The notes: a model not told the origin generated them from the letters alone. A stretch of 64,000 bases of DNA from an uncultured Alistipes sp. (GCA_900768015.1 CAAGBI010000076.1:1-64000); one strand, 5' to 3'; positions 17,603 through 26,871 are shown, numbered from the stretch's first letter. Numbers and translations: made by a program.

Positions 17603-17640
17603 TGTCATTCTGAACGAAGTGAAGAATCTCCTCGAAGATC
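17603..17640. repeat. Single dispersed repeat unit
   Basis: One GTCATTCTGAACG...GAAGAATCTCCTCGAAG unit immediately after ubiX, the same family as the larger blocks. Confidence 0.8.
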
Positions 17641-17662
17641 ACGCAAAAAAGAAGAATAAAAA

Positions 17663-17694
17663 TTTGGAAATTCAGAAGAGATTTCTTACCTTTG
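17663..17694 (+). promoter_or_regulatory. Strong Bacteroidetes promoter
   Basis: TTTG at 17663-17666 and TACCTTTG at 17687-17694 with 20 bases between, close to consensus. A leader of about 30 bases precedes the 17725 gene. Confidence 0.75.
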
Positions 17695-17724
17695 TGTATT
17701 GCAAAAACTTAAACTAATTATACT

Positions 17725-18006
17725 ATGGCAAATTTACGAGTATTGAAGAAGGAGATTGACTACCGTTTGGAGGAGTTCGTTTTCGATTGCGAGATGGCAG
17801 CATTCGTGCAGCCTAATAAGGAAGAGAAGATTGTAGAGCTTATGCAGAAGAGCCTCGAGCTACGCAACGCCCTCTACCACAAGGCTAACAACCCCGCAGA
17901 GCCCAAGAACCGCACCCTCACTCGCAAGCACTACTCAGCATTGCGTCGTGATATGGTGGAGAGCTATGCAGGTCTCTTCGCAGATTTGAGCGCCGTCTGC
18001 GAATAA
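17725..18006 (+). CDS. Small conserved protein of unknown function
   Basis: 93 residues, predicted almost wholly helical and charged (MANLRVLKKEIDYRLEEFVF at the start, YSALRRDMVESYAGLFADL near the end). I do not recognise a named domain. Proteins of this appearance occur as single genes in Bacteroidetes. It has its own near-consensus promoter, frequent-codon usage and an adjoining hairpin element, all suggesting high expression as a single-gene transcript. Confidence 0.7.
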   Translation: MANLRVLKKEIDYRLEEFVFDCEMAAFVQPNKEEKIVELMQKSLELRNALYHKANNPAEPKNRTLTRKHYSALRRDMVESYAGLFADLSAVCE

Positions 18007-18135
18007 TTTGTTGTGATAAGCCGCAATCTGCGGCACATCACTAAAAGTAAATCACCCAAGGCTGTACGATTTAGTACTATCCTTGGGTGATTTCTTTTGT
18101 GATGCACCACATCTCACGACTTCTGACAACAAATT
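18005..18135 (+). repeat. Structured intergenic element, copy A (131 bp)
   Basis: Begins inside the stop codon of the preceding gene. Ends AATTTGTTGT (18005-18014) and ACAACAAATT (18126-18135) are exact inverted copies. Inside: hairpin 1 GCCGCA-atc-TGCGGC; then a long hairpin formed by CATCAC-AAAAG-AAATCACCCAAGG and CCTTGGGTGATTT-CTTTT-GTGATG around GTAC-gattta-GTAC. The central hairpin could also end transcription. Copies B-E follow the same plan with different stem bases. Confidence 0.85.
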
Positions 18136-18194
18136 GGGTTGTGGTGCTAATCTATGTTTGCAATGCGCCACTCTGATAAGAGATTGTTGGTAGA

Positions 18195-18374
18195 GATGTC
18201 ATGCTGAGCAACGCGAAGCATCTCCTCGCTGGCTACACACTATCAGCGCGGGTTGTCGCTGGTCGGTTTCGAGGAGATTCTTCACTAAAGTTCAGAATGA
18301 CAGAGTGTAGTGTTTAGAATGACAGCACAAGCCATCATTACTAATTGCTAATTGCTCATTACTCATTACTAATT
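18195..18374. repeat. Dispersed palindromic repeats with TAATTGC short repeats
   Basis: A GTCATGCTGAGC...GCATCTCCTCG unit runs through GGTTGTCGCTGGTCGG to ATTCTTCACTAAAGTTCAGAATGACA, so its outer ends are inverted copies. Then come ATTACTAATTGCTAATTGC-type short repeats up to the pdxB stop. No gene between 18007 and 18374. Confidence 0.8.
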
Positions 18375-19370
18375 CTAAAAGTACTCCTCCCTGTAGCGGT
18401 ACTCGTTTCTCAGGGTCTCGAAGCTCTCGGGGGCGCTCCTCAATATCTCCGTCTCCGCCACAATGTCGCAATACTCCGCTATCGTCGCGCACATCTCATC
18501 CCAGCCGATAAGGCGTGGGGTGGTGGGCATAACCTCCTGGGGTCGCCACTCGCTGAGCGGTAAGCCGAAGTGTCGCGCTAAGGCATTGATACTCATCGAG
18601 GTAGCGTTTGCCTTGCCCTGCTGCGAGTAGCCCGCGATATGGGGCGTAGCGAGCATGGCGCGTTGCAGTATCTCGGTGTTGAGGTGTGGCTCATCCTCCC
18701 ACACATCGAAGGCGTAGCGGTGGCGGCTCTCTGCCATTGCGCGGTTATCCACCACGGCACCGCGTGAGGCGTTGAGTATCACTGCATTGGGTCGCATAGC
18801 GGCGATGCGCTCACAGCTTATAAGGTGGTGCGTTGTAGGGTCGAGGGGCGTATGAAGGGTGATGATGTCGGCCTCGCGGATGATATGGTCGATGGGGTAG
18901 AACTCGCCGCCCTCGCGCTCATGGCGTGGCGGGTCGCACATCAAGACGCGGAAGCCCCAGTGGCGGGCATACTCCACAACGAGGCTACCCACATTACCCA
19001 CGCCCACAACACCCAAGGTATAATCCTCGGGGCGCTTGCCGTCGCTTAGGACGATATGTTTGAGTGCCGCCGCCACCCACTGCAACACACCGCGGGCGTT
19101 GCATCCCGCAGCAGAGGCAACGGCGATGCCAGCCTCTCGGCAGAAGGCCTCGTCTATATGGTCACGGCCAATGGTTGCGGTGGCTATGAACTGCACATTT
19201 GAACCCTCCAATAACTCGCGGCAACACTTCGTGCGGGTGCGCACAACGAGTGCATCAGCATCGCGTACGACCTCTCTATCTATCGTAGCTCCGCTACAAT
19301 AGATAACCTCGGCATATGGCTCCACGACACCGCGTATGTAGGGTATGGCACTATCTATGATAATTTTCAT
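18375..19370 (-). CDS. pdxB: Erythronate-4-phosphate dehydrogenase PdxB
   Basis: 331 residues. PdxB oxidises 4-phosphoerythronate in the DXP-dependent vitamin B6 pathway. Visible are the start MKIIIDSAIPY, the lid TATIGRDHID, the Rossmann motif GVVGVGNVGSLVVEYA, the catalytic region LHTPLDPTTHHLI, NASRGAVVDN and DVWEDEPHLN, and a C-terminal dimerisation domain. Its minus-strand promoter (TATATTTG at 19411-19404) faces away from the arginase-fold gene. Confidence 0.92.
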   Translation of the reverse strand: MKIIIDSAIPYIRGVVEPYAEVIYCSGATIDREVVRDADALVVRTRTKCCRELLEGSNVQFIATATIGRDHIDEAFCREAGIAVASAAGCNARGVLQWVAAALKHIVLSDGKRPEDYTLGVVGVGNVGSLVVEYARHWGFRVLMCDPPRHEREGGEFYPIDHIIREADIITLHTPLDPTTHHLISCERIAAMRPNAVILNASRGAVVDNRAMAESRHRYAFDVWEDEPHLNTEILQRAMLATPHIAGYSQQGKANATSMSINALARHFGLPLSEWRPQEVMPTTPRLIGWDEMCATIAEYCDIVAETEILRSAPESFETLRNEYRYREEYF

Positions 19371-19403
19371 GTAGATTGTTGGATAAGGTCTCTAATTTTT
19401 TAG

Positions 19404-19411
19404 CAAATATA
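19404..19411 (-). promoter_or_regulatory. -7 box (TATATTTG) of pdxB
   Basis: TATATTTG on the minus strand, 33 bases before the pdxB ATG at 19370. Confidence 0.55.
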
Positions 19412-19434
19412 GATAATTTCTCCAAAAAAAGTGC

Positions 19435-19442
19435 TAAATTTG
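19435..19442 (+). promoter_or_regulatory. -7 box (TAAATTTG) of the arginase-fold gene
   Basis: TAAATTTG at 19435-19442, 41 bases before the ATG at 19484. It starts 23 bases after the divergent pdxB box. Confidence 0.55.
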
Positions 19443-19483
19443 CATGATAATTTGGCTTACAGAAAATATAATTTTATATAGTT

Positions 19484-20542
19484 ATGGAGCGTATGAAGTT
19501 TGATCCCAATGGAGCAATCCCCGATAATGGTAACTACTTTGGTATTCCGCTCGAGCCCGAGGAGGCAGCACTGGTGCTTATCTCTGCGCCCTGGGACTTG
19601 AGTCTCAAGGTGCGCAATGGTAGTTCGTTCGCCCCCGATGCCATCATCGAGGCGTCGCGCTCTGTCGACTTCTTCGAGCCTATGGCACCCGATAGCTGGC
19701 GTAAGGGTATAGCTACGGTGCCCATCGACTACACCATTCAGGATATGTCGCACCGCCTACGCTCGGATGCCGAGCGCATCGTCAAGGTGCACGAGAAGCA
19801 GGGTGGCACGCCCTTCGATAACCTCGTCTATGAGCGCAGCCTGCGCCGTGTGAACGAGGGCTTCCAGGCACTCAACGACAACATCTATAAGCAGTCGCAG
19901 ACATGGCTCAGCGAGGGCAAGATTGTGGGCCTCGTGGGTGGTGACCAGTCTACGGCATATGGCCATATACGCGCTGTGGCGGAGCATCACGGCTCGCTCG
20001 GCGTATTGCACATCGACTCGAGCTGCAACCTCAAGAGTTGTCACCAGGGCTTCGAGTTCTCGCACGCCTCGGTTATGCACAACATCTTGCGCGATGTGCC
20101 ACAGGTGGAGCGCTTGGTGGGTGTGGGTGTTCGTGCCTTTAGCCCCGAGGAGTGGCAGCGTGCCGAGAGCGACCCGCGCGTCAAGCTCTTCACGGGTCAG
20201 TCCATCTGGTCACGCCACTTTGAGGGTGTGCTGTGGTCGACCATCTGCAACGAGATTGTGGAGTCGTTGCCCCAGAATGTATATGTCTCGCTCGATGTCA
20301 ACGGCCTCACGGTGGAGTGCTCGCCCCACAACGGCATGGTCGTAGCGGGTGGCGTTCGCTTCCCCGAGGTCATCTACCTCCTTGGCAAGATTGTCGACTC
20401 GGGCCGCAAGATTGTGGGCTTCGACCTCTCGGAGGTGGTGCCCGATATGGACGACAAGACCGATGCGGCTATCGCCTCGCGCCTCTTGTATAACATATGC
20501 AGCATGGCGCTCAAGAACCACGACGCGCCAATGGTATTGTAA
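19484..20542 (+). CDS. Arginase/agmatinase-fold protein with degenerate metal site
   Basis: 352 residues with the ureohydrolase (arginase/agmatinase/formimidoylglutamase) layout. The three metal-binding motifs are altered: G-G-D-H reads GGDQ (152-155), D-x-H-x-D reads D178-S-S-C-N182, and S-x-D-x-D reads S269-L-D271-V-N273. Four of six expected Mn ligands are replaced (His to Gln, His to Ser, Asp to Asn twice); only Asp178 and Asp271 remain. The fold segments around them are intact. Probably not a binuclear-Mn hydrolase. It precedes the antiporter gene by 28 bases. Confidence 0.8.
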   Translation: MERMKFDPNGAIPDNGNYFGIPLEPEEAALVLISAPWDLSLKVRNGSSFAPDAIIEASRSVDFFEPMAPDSWRKGIATVPIDYTIQDMSHRLRSDAERIVKVHEKQGGTPFDNLVYERSLRRVNEGFQALNDNIYKQSQTWLSEGKIVGLVGGDQSTAYGHIRAVAEHHGSLGVLHIDSSCNLKSCHQGFEFSHASVMHNILRDVPQVERLVGVGVRAFSPEEWQRAESDPRVKLFTGQSIWSRHFEGVLWSTICNEIVESLPQNVYVSLDVNGLTVECSPHNGMVVAGGVRFPEVIYLLGKIVDSGRKIVGFDLSEVVPDMDDKTDAAIASRLLYNICSMALKNHDAPMVL

Positions 20543-20570
20543 TATAGTATAACCCTAAACTATAACTATT

Positions 20571-21878
20571 ATGCACGGAGAAATTAATGTTGAGCTATGG
20601 ATGGTCATTCCATTTGCCATCATGTTGCTCACCATAGCTATTGCACCGCTTGTTGCGGAGCACTTCTGGGAGAAAAACCGTAATAAGCTCATCTTCACGG
20701 CAGTAATTTCGGTTGTCACGGTGGCTCTGTTGTCGTCATTCGGCTTGGGTGGCGCTATCGTGCACAACATCCTCTACGACTACATACCCTTTGTGATGTT
20801 GCTCCTTGCGCTCTTTGTGGTTACGGGAGGCATACGCATAAGTGGCGATATTGCGGCTACACCCATTGTCAATACCTTTATCCTCGGTGCGGGCTTCGCC
20901 ATGGCCTCGGTGATGGGTACTACGGGTGCTGCGATGTTGCTCATACGCCCCTTGTTGCAGATTAACCAGCAGCGCACACATAAGGTGCATACCGTGCTCT
21001 TCTTCATCGCGTTGGTTGCCAACTGCGGTGGTCTCTTGACGCCACTTGGCGATCCTCCATTGTTCTTGCTCTACCTGCGTGGTGCAAGCTTCGCGTGGTT
21101 CTCGTCGATGTTCCCACAGTGGCTTACCGTAGGAGTGTTGCTCTTGGGCCTCTATATGGTTATTGACCGCTACTACTACGCTAAGGAGCCCGCCGAGGCG
21201 AAACTGCGTGACAAGACCGAGCAGGAGCCCCTCCGAGTTCAGGGCATGCGTAACTTCCTCTATCTGGGCATGGTCATCGCTGCGGTGTTGTTCCTTAATA
21301 AGAACTACATCCCCGCAATGGAGAATATGCACTCGCCAATCTACTTCTTGCGCGAGATAGCCCTTGCTGCCATCATCCTCTTGTCGTGGTTCACAACACG
21401 CCGACAGATACGCCAGGATAACCACTTCACCTGGGAGCCTATCTCGGAGGTGGCAATACTCTTCGTGGGCATCTTCATCACTATGACCCCCGCGATGTTG
21501 TACCTCAGAGCCAATGCCGAACTCTTGGGTCTTACCGAGCCCTGGCAGTTCTTCTACTCTACGGGTGCGCTCTCGTCGTTCCTCGACAACGCCCCCACGG
21601 CCGTGGCATTCTACGAGGTTGCCATGGGCCTACCAACTCCCGAGGGTGTAGATTTGGTTGCTGGCATCCCCGCAATATTGCTTCGAGCAATATCTCTGGG
21701 TGCGGTGTTCTTTGGCGCTATGACCTATATTGGCAACGGCCCCAACTTTATGGTCAAGGCCATCGCCGAGCAGGAGGGTATCAAGATGCCATCGTTCTTC
21801 GGCTACATCTTTAAGTTCACGCTCGTGGTGTTGCTCCCCGTCTACATCATCGTGCAGCTCATCTTCCTGCCATTCTAA
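20571..21878 (+). CDS. NhaD-like sodium:proton antiporter
   Basis: 435 residues with about eleven hydrophobic segments. The sequence GGLLTPLGDPPLFLLYLRG is the signature of the NhaD/ArsB-type ion transporter superfamily. The C-terminal NAPTAVAFYEVAM and MTYIGNGPNFMVKAIA segments are the second conserved half. Likely exports Na+ in exchange for protons. In an apparent operon between the arginase-fold gene and the FKBP lipoproteins, though the link in function is not obvious. Confidence 0.85.
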   Translation: MHGEINVELWMVIPFAIMLLTIAIAPLVAEHFWEKNRNKLIFTAVISVVTVALLSSFGLGGAIVHNILYDYIPFVMLLLALFVVTGGIRISGDIAATPIVNTFILGAGFAMASVMGTTGAAMLLIRPLLQINQQRTHKVHTVLFFIALVANCGGLLTPLGDPPLFLLYLRGASFAWFSSMFPQWLTVGVLLLGLYMVIDRYYYAKEPAEAKLRDKTEQEPLRVQGMRNFLYLGMVIAAVLFLNKNYIPAMENMHSPIYFLREIALAAIILLSWFTTRRQIRQDNHFTWEPISEVAILFVGIFITMTPAMLYLRANAELLGLTEPWQFFYSTGALSSFLDNAPTAVAFYEVAMGLPTPEGVDLVAGIPAILLRAISLGAVFFGAMTYIGNGPNFMVKAIAEQEGIKMPSFFGYIFKFTLVVLLPVYIIVQLIFLPF

Positions 21879-21902
21879 CGAAACATATTTATACAGAGCA
21901 TA

Positions 21903-22589
21903 ATGAGAAAAACACTTATCGCAATAGCATCGCTCGCGCTTATGGTGGCGTGTGGTGGCAAGACAACCTCTACACCCACAGCCCCCGAGATGCGCACGAG
22001 TGCCGATTCTATGTCCTATGTCATGGGCATGAACATCGGTCGCAACCTCATGGGGGTGGACTCCATGCTTAACATTGATATGGTTGCCGAGGGTCTGCGC
22101 GATGCCTACCGTGGCGAGGCGCGCCTGAAGGATGAGGAGGCACGCATGGCCTTTATGAAGTATATGAACTACGACAACTACGAGCGCATCAAGGCCTTCG
22201 AGACGCAGTACCTCGAGGAGATACGCCGTGCCGACCGTAAGTTTGTGGCTACCAACTCGGGCCTTACATACAAGGTTGTGGAGCTTGGCGACCTCAAGAC
22301 CACCGTGCGCTCCAACCGCGATACCATGCTTATGCGCTACCGCCTTGTAGATATGTCGGGTGCGGTGCTCGATACCACATATATGCGTGCCGACACGCTG
22401 CGCATCGCTGCGGGAGAGCTGCCCAAGGGTGTGCTCGAGGCTACGAAGCTCATCGGCAAGGGTGGTCACATCGAGGCGTGGGTGCCCTCACAGCTCGGCT
22501 ATGGCGCCGATGGCTGCGACTCGTTGGGCGTGAAGCCCAACACAATACTCTACTACGAGATGTGGCTCGTGGATGTAGAGAAGCGTTAA
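21903..22589 (+). CDS. FKBP-type peptidyl-prolyl isomerase lipoprotein
   Basis: 228 residues. Lipoprotein signal MRKTLIAIASLALMVAC, with Cys17 the likely acylated residue. The N-terminal FKBP dimerisation domain (MSYVMGMNIGRNL, then a helical part) is followed by a short FKBP catalytic domain ending in PNTILYYEMWLVDVEK. It probably helps fold envelope proteins. It is followed at 22 bases by a second, larger FKBP-like lipoprotein. Confidence 0.85.
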   Translation: MRKTLIAIASLALMVACGGKTTSTPTAPEMRTSADSMSYVMGMNIGRNLMGVDSMLNIDMVAEGLRDAYRGEARLKDEEARMAFMKYMNYDNYERIKAFETQYLEEIRRADRKFVATNSGLTYKVVELGDLKTTVRSNRDTMLMRYRLVDMSGAVLDTTYMRADTLRIAAGELPKGVLEATKLIGKGGHIEAWVPSQLGYGADGCDSLGVKPNTILYYEMWLVDVEKR

Positions 22590-22611
22590 TCACAAATACT
22601 AATTATAACAC

Positions 22612-23880
22612 ATGAAGAGAATTTTGTTTTTTGCTGTCGTAGCAGTAGCCTTAGCATCGTGCAGCAGCGAGACAGCAACCAAGAATGACTACTACTTTGA
22701 CAAGGAGGTTTCGCGCCTCTACAACGACCCCAAGGCCGAGATGGATACCCTCTCTTATGCTGCGGGTATGAATGTCGGCCTTGTATTGTCTATCCAGAAT
22801 GCCGACTTCGAGCTCGACACCGAGGAGGTAATCAAGATGCTCGACAAGGAGCTTAAGAATGTAAGCTCCGACCAGGAGAAGTTGGACGAGGTTAACGAGT
22901 ACCTCTCTACATACTCTAACGAGGTTGTCCGCCCCTATATGATGGCTAAGCGCATGCAGTCTATGACGCAGACCGACCGCCCCGATACATTGCAGCTCCC
23001 CGAGTTGTTTACCGCGGAGTATACCAAGGAGAAGTTCTGCTCGTCGTTGGTCCTCGCCGTTGCTGATGGCATGCGCAAGCAGAGCCTCCCCGTAAACCTC
23101 CACTGGGTGTACCAGGCGGTACGCGATGCTGCTAATGTCAAGGATAAGAGCGAGATAGATGCTAAAATGGCAATCACCGAGGCTCAGTTTATGACCACCT
23201 TGCGCAACTACACACAATCAGATTTGTCTGTCTATACCGTAGGCTGTGTTGAGAGCTGGATGCAGCGCGTATCTGGCAAGGCTAATGTCAAGGCTATGAC
23301 CGACGCCGATGGTAAGGAGACAGGCGTATTGTATCGCATCAACCGTGCTGGTGGCGAGCCTATGCCCGTGAACGATACCGACTCTATCGCCGTAAAGTAT
23401 GAGGTCTACTCGCGCACAGGTAAGTTGCTGGAGTCTAACGAGATGTTCATCAAGAACCTCAAGAAGCAGCGCGAGCAGCTCGAGAAGAATGTCATGTTGC
23501 CCGCCGAGATGCGCCAGTCGTATATCGAGAAGATTGATGCCGAGATTGCTAATAGCGAACTCCGTCAGCTCCCCTTGAGCACCTTCATGCAGAAGGGCGT
23601 GCAGGATGCTGTTAAGCTCGTAGGTAAGGGCGGCGAGATTACCATCTGGCTCAGTGCAGATAAGGCCTTTGGTCCCCGTGCTGGTAGAATATTGCCCATC
23701 AACGAGGCTGTTGTTGTGAATGTGGAACTCGTTGATGTTAAGACTATTAAGCCTGCGCTTAAGCCCGTGGGTGGTGTAGTTATGCCCCAGAAGGGTGATA
23801 TTCGCAAGAAGGTAGCTCCAAAGGAGGGTAAGGCTTCGCAGAAGTTCTCACAGCCCACCATCGTTCCCGTGCAGAAGTAG
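22612..23880 (+). CDS. Large FKBP-like lipoprotein
   Basis: 422 residues, lipoprotein signal ending ALASC (Cys17). Like its neighbour it starts with DTLSYAAGMNVGLVL, the FKBP N-terminal pattern, and ends with a weak FKBP C domain (LVGKGGEITIWLSADKAFGPRAG...VVVNVELVDV). A long coiled insertion (about 280-330, KNLKKQREQLEKNVM) splits the catalytic domain. The tail is basic and Lys/Pro-rich. The aromatic active-site pattern is incomplete, so isomerase activity is uncertain. Probably a diverged paralogue of the preceding gene. Confidence 0.75.
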   Translation: MKRILFFAVVAVALASCSSETATKNDYYFDKEVSRLYNDPKAEMDTLSYAAGMNVGLVLSIQNADFELDTEEVIKMLDKELKNVSSDQEKLDEVNEYLSTYSNEVVRPYMMAKRMQSMTQTDRPDTLQLPELFTAEYTKEKFCSSLVLAVADGMRKQSLPVNLHWVYQAVRDAANVKDKSEIDAKMAITEAQFMTTLRNYTQSDLSVYTVGCVESWMQRVSGKANVKAMTDADGKETGVLYRINRAGGEPMPVNDTDSIAVKYEVYSRTGKLLESNEMFIKNLKKQREQLEKNVMLPAEMRQSYIEKIDAEIANSELRQLPLSTFMQKGVQDAVKLVGKGGEITIWLSADKAFGPRAGRILPINEAVVVNVELVDVKTIKPALKPVGGVVMPQKGDIRKKVAPKEGKASQKFSQPTIVPVQK

Positions 23881-23903
23881 GGACTGGGAGATATAATATG
23901 AAT

Positions 23904-23935
23904 GAGGCCTCGCAAGATTTTGCGGGGCCTCTTTT
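23904..23935 (+). terminator. Rho-independent terminator of the FKBP operon
   Basis: GAGGCCTCGCAA pairs with TTGCGGGGCCTC around GATT, followed by TTTT. Confidence 0.85.
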
Positions 23936-23946
23936 GCCCCCCTATC

Positions 23947-23991
23947 CTCTAAACACCTTAAACTCCTTAAACTCGCTAAATTCTTTACACC
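23947..23991. repeat. 9-bp minisatellite, about five units
   Basis: Units CTCTAAACA, CCTTAAACT (twice), CGCTAAATT and CTTTACACC in tandem. The same 9-mer family recurs at 44.75-44.89 kb. Confidence 0.7.
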
Positions 23992-24002
23992 CCCCCACAC
24001 AC

Positions 24003-24042
24003 AAAAAAAATACTCTTGAGCTATTTGCCCAAGAGTATTTTT
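24003..24042 (-). terminator. Terminator overlapping the end of recN
   Basis: On the minus strand ATACTCTTG...CAAGAGTAT followed by a T run (24041 to 24003). The loop contains the recN stop codon, so the 5' arm is coding. Confidence 0.8.
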
Positions 24043-25664
24043 GCTTGTTTGAGTGCAGCATCCGTTATCTCGCTGCCCGAGAGCATCTTCGCAATCTCGC
24101 CCACGCGCTCTGTCTTCGAGAGGCGGCGGATGTTGGTGCGACCCTCCTCCTTATACACCACAAAGTGCGCTCCGCTCTTTGATGCCACCTGTGGCAGGTG
24201 GGTGATGTCGACAATCTGCATCGACTCGGCCAGGCGCGCGATGATGTCGCCCATGGCGTCGGCAATACGGCCCGAAACACCCGTGTCAATCTCATCGAAA
24301 ATCACCGTGGGCAGCATGCGCTTCTCGGCGATGAGGGCCTTGAGTGCCAGCATAATACGCGAGAGCTCACCTCCCGATGCTATGCGCTCCACAGCCCCAG
24401 GCTTCGTAGTGCGGTTCGCCGTGAAGAGGTAGGCAACGCTATCCATGCCAAGTGGGGTGTAACCCTCTGTCTCGGTGACATCTACCACAAACTGCGCATC
24501 CTCCATGCCGAGCATGCGGAGTGTCTCCACGACGCTTGTCTCGAGGTGCTTAGCCACCTCCACGCGTGCCTCGTGCAGCGCATGTGCTGCTGCGCGACAC
24601 TCCTTGTCATCCTCAGTGATGCGTGCCTCGAGCTCGCGGAGTGCGGTGTCGCTATTATCTATCGTTGCAAGGCGCGCCTCGAAGGCTGCGGTCTTAGCCA
24701 AGAGGTCGTCGAAGGACTCTGCGCGGTGCTTCATCTCGAGCGAGTAGATGGTGTTGAGCCTGTCGCTCAACTTCTGCAACTTCTCGGGGTCGGCATCTAT
24801 GCGCTCCGCCTCGTCTGCCGCCGTGGTGCTCAGGTCCTTAAGCTCTGCGACCACCGACTTTAGGCGCTCCGCAATCGTAGCACCCTCGGCATAGCGCTCG
24901 CCCAAAGCCTCTAACTCGCGCTGTGAGCGTGTGAGCGCCACCACAGCACCCAACTCCTCATCGTCCAGCGCATTGCGCAGTGTTGTCAGCGCCTCGCCAA
25001 TGCGGTCGGCACTCTCCAATGTTGCTAATGTCTGCTCTGTCTCGGCCTGCTCGCCCTCCTTGAGCTTCGCGGCGCGGAGCTCCTCAACCGTATAGCGCAA
25101 CCACTCCTCATCCTTGCGTGCCGCCTCCATCTCTGCCGACATCGTGCGGTGCTCGCTGCGTAGCGCATTCAGCGTGGCGAGCTTCGCGGTGTACGCCTCC
25201 ATAAGTGGCTGATTTCCAGCCAATGTGTCGAGCGTAGTAGTGCGAAACTCCTCCGACGCCAGGATTAGGTTCTGGTGCTGCGAGTGTATATCCACGAGGT
25301 GCGCACCGAGCTCCTTGAGCGTAGCCAACTGCACGGGCATATCGCCCACAAAGGCGCGACTCTTACCCGCGGGAGTTATGACGCGGCGTATGGTAATCTC
25401 GGCCTCATAGTCGAGGTCGAGCTCCTCGAAGAGGTGCTGAAGGTTGAGCCTTGCGATGTCGAACGAGGCCTCCACCACGCAGTTGCGCTCGAGGTCCTTC
25501 GTAGCCTGACCCTCGTTCTTGGCGCCAAGCAACAGACCCAGCGCACCGAGGAGGATGGACTTACCCGCACCCGTCTCACCAGTGATGATGTTGAGGTGCT
25601 CGTCCCACTCTACATGGAGCGAGTCGATAAGGGCGTAGTTCTCTATCGTTAAGCTCTTAAGCAT
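24021..25664 (-). CDS. recN: DNA repair protein RecN
   Basis: 547 residues, SMC-like ATPase of recombinational double-strand-break repair. The P-loop GETGAGKS is at 29-36. Two long coiled-coil arms flank the middle (about 150-370), then ASGGELSRIMLALKAL (ABC signature) and VIFDEIDTGVSGRIAD (Walker B). It follows coaBC by 7 bases. The recN-coaBC-rpoZ-bamD string is a recurring Bacteroidetes arrangement. Confidence 0.95.
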   Translation of the reverse strand: MLKSLTIENYALIDSLHVEWDEHLNIITGETGAGKSILLGALGLLLGAKNEGQATKDLERNCVVEASFDIARLNLQHLFEELDLDYEAEITIRRVITPAGKSRAFVGDMPVQLATLKELGAHLVDIHSQHQNLILASEEFRTTTLDTLAGNQPLMEAYTAKLATLNALRSEHRTMSAEMEAARKDEEWLRYTVEELRAAKLKEGEQAETEQTLATLESADRIGEALTTLRNALDDEELGAVVALTRSQRELEALGERYAEGATIAERLKSVVAELKDLSTTAADEAERIDADPEKLQKLSDRLNTIYSLEMKHRAESFDDLLAKTAAFEARLATIDNSDTALRELEARITEDDKECRAAAHALHEARVEVAKHLETSVVETLRMLGMEDAQFVVDVTETEGYTPLGMDSVAYLFTANRTTKPGAVERIASGGELSRIMLALKALIAEKRMLPTVIFDEIDTGVSGRIADAMGDIIARLAESMQIVDITHLPQVASKSGAHFVVYKEEGRTNIRRLSKTERVGEIAKMLSGSEITDAALKQAKILLGK

Positions 25665-25671
25665 CTCTATA

Positions 25672-26871
25672 TTACTTATTTAGTCTCTCAATCTTATCCA
25701 CGATTACTGCCGCTACCTCGCTCTTCGACATCAGCGGATGCTCCTCGCGGCCATTGCGGTCGATGAGCGTAACCTTGTTGGTGTCGCCGCCAAAGCCAGC
25801 ACCCTTATCGCGCAACGAGTTAAGCACCACGAAGTCGAAGTTCTTGCGCTCGAGCTTACCCTCGGCATTAGCCTCCTCGTTGTCGGTCTCGAGGGCGAAG
25901 CCCACGAGCGTGCGACCCTCCTTCGTCTTGCCCAACTCCGCAGCGATATCCTTGGTGCGTATAAGATCTATGCGTAGGTCGTCATCCGACTTCTTGAGCT
26001 TCTTGTCTGCCACAACGGCGGGTGTGTAGTCCGCGACGGCTGCGCACATAACTGCGCCATCAGCCTCGCGCCATGCCTCCACCGCAGCCTCGTACATATC
26101 TGCTGCCGAGAGCACATCCACGCGCTCCACGCCTCGGGGTGTAGGTAGGGTAGTGCGGCCGCTGATAAGCTTAACCTTGGCGCCGCGCATCGCCAACTCC
26201 TCGGCAATGGCATAGCCCATCTTGCCTGTAGAGTGGTTTGTGATGTAGCGCACAGGGTCGATAGCCTCAATCGTAGCGCCTGCGGTGACGAAGTAACGCT
26301 TACCCGCCAAGCTCTTAGTCTCGCCCCTTGCAAGGATACTCTTCACCTGCTCCACAATCTCCTCGGGCTCTGCCATGCGGCCCTTACCCACCAAGCCACT
26401 TGCCAACTCGCCAGCCTCGGGCTCGATGATGGCAACGCCACGCTCCGCGAGGGTGCGCAGGTTCTGCTGTGTGGTGATGTGGGCATACATGTCGAGGTCC
26501 ATAGCGGGAGCTACGGCAACGACAGAGCGCGCAGAGAGGTAGGTCGTGAGCAAGAGGTTGTCCGCAATGCCCGTAGTCATCTTAGCCAAGGTGTTTGCCG
26601 TTGCGGGGGCTATGAGCAGCATATCTGCCCACTCGCCGAGCGAAACATGAGAGTTCCACTCGCCATTCTCGGGATTGAAGAACTCCACGAGGATGGGGTG
26701 CTTCGATAGCGTCGCCATCGTGAGTGGCGTGATGAACTGCTTAGCCAGAGGTGTCATTATGACACGCACCTCGGCACCCTCCTTCACTAAAAGACGGCAC
26801 AGCATAGCTGCCTTGTATGCCGCTATGCTGCCTGTAATGCCGAGTATGATATGCTTGCCTTTGAGCTGCAT
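25672..26871 (-). CDS. coaBC: CoaBC bifunctional coenzyme A biosynthesis protein
   Basis: 399 residues. The N-terminal half is phosphopantothenoylcysteine decarboxylase (flavoprotein: GITGSIAAYKAAMLCRLL; PAMDLDMY with the substrate-binding motif). The C-terminal half is phosphopantothenate-cysteine ligase (FVTAGATIEAIDPVRYITN, STGKMGYA, later VKVNLIR-like lysine segment). Both catalytic regions look intact. It makes 4'-phosphopantetheine for CoA. Confidence 0.95.
   Translation of the reverse strand: MQLKGKHIILGITGSIAAYKAAMLCRLLVKEGAEVRVIMTPLAKQFITPLTMATLSKHPILVEFFNPENGEWNSHVSLGEWADMLLIAPATANTLAKMTTGIADNLLLTTYLSARSVVAVAPAMDLDMYAHITTQQNLRTLAERGVAIIEPEAGELASGLVGKGRMAEPEEIVEQVKSILARGETKSLAGKRYFVTAGATIEAIDPVRYITNHSTGKMGYAIAEELAMRGAKVKLISGRTTLPTPRGVERVDVLSAADMYEAAVEAWREADGAVMCAAVADYTPAVVADKKLKKSDDDLRIDLIRTKDIAAELGKTKEGRTLVGFALETDNEEANAEGKLERKNFDFVVLNSLRDKGAGFGGDTNKVTLIDRNGREEHPLMSKSEVAAVIVDKIERLNK

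Noticed and set aside
24198..24863. Long forward open frame of 221 codons opposite recN
   Set aside because: It is the complement of recN coding sequence; recN has a full set of family motifs.
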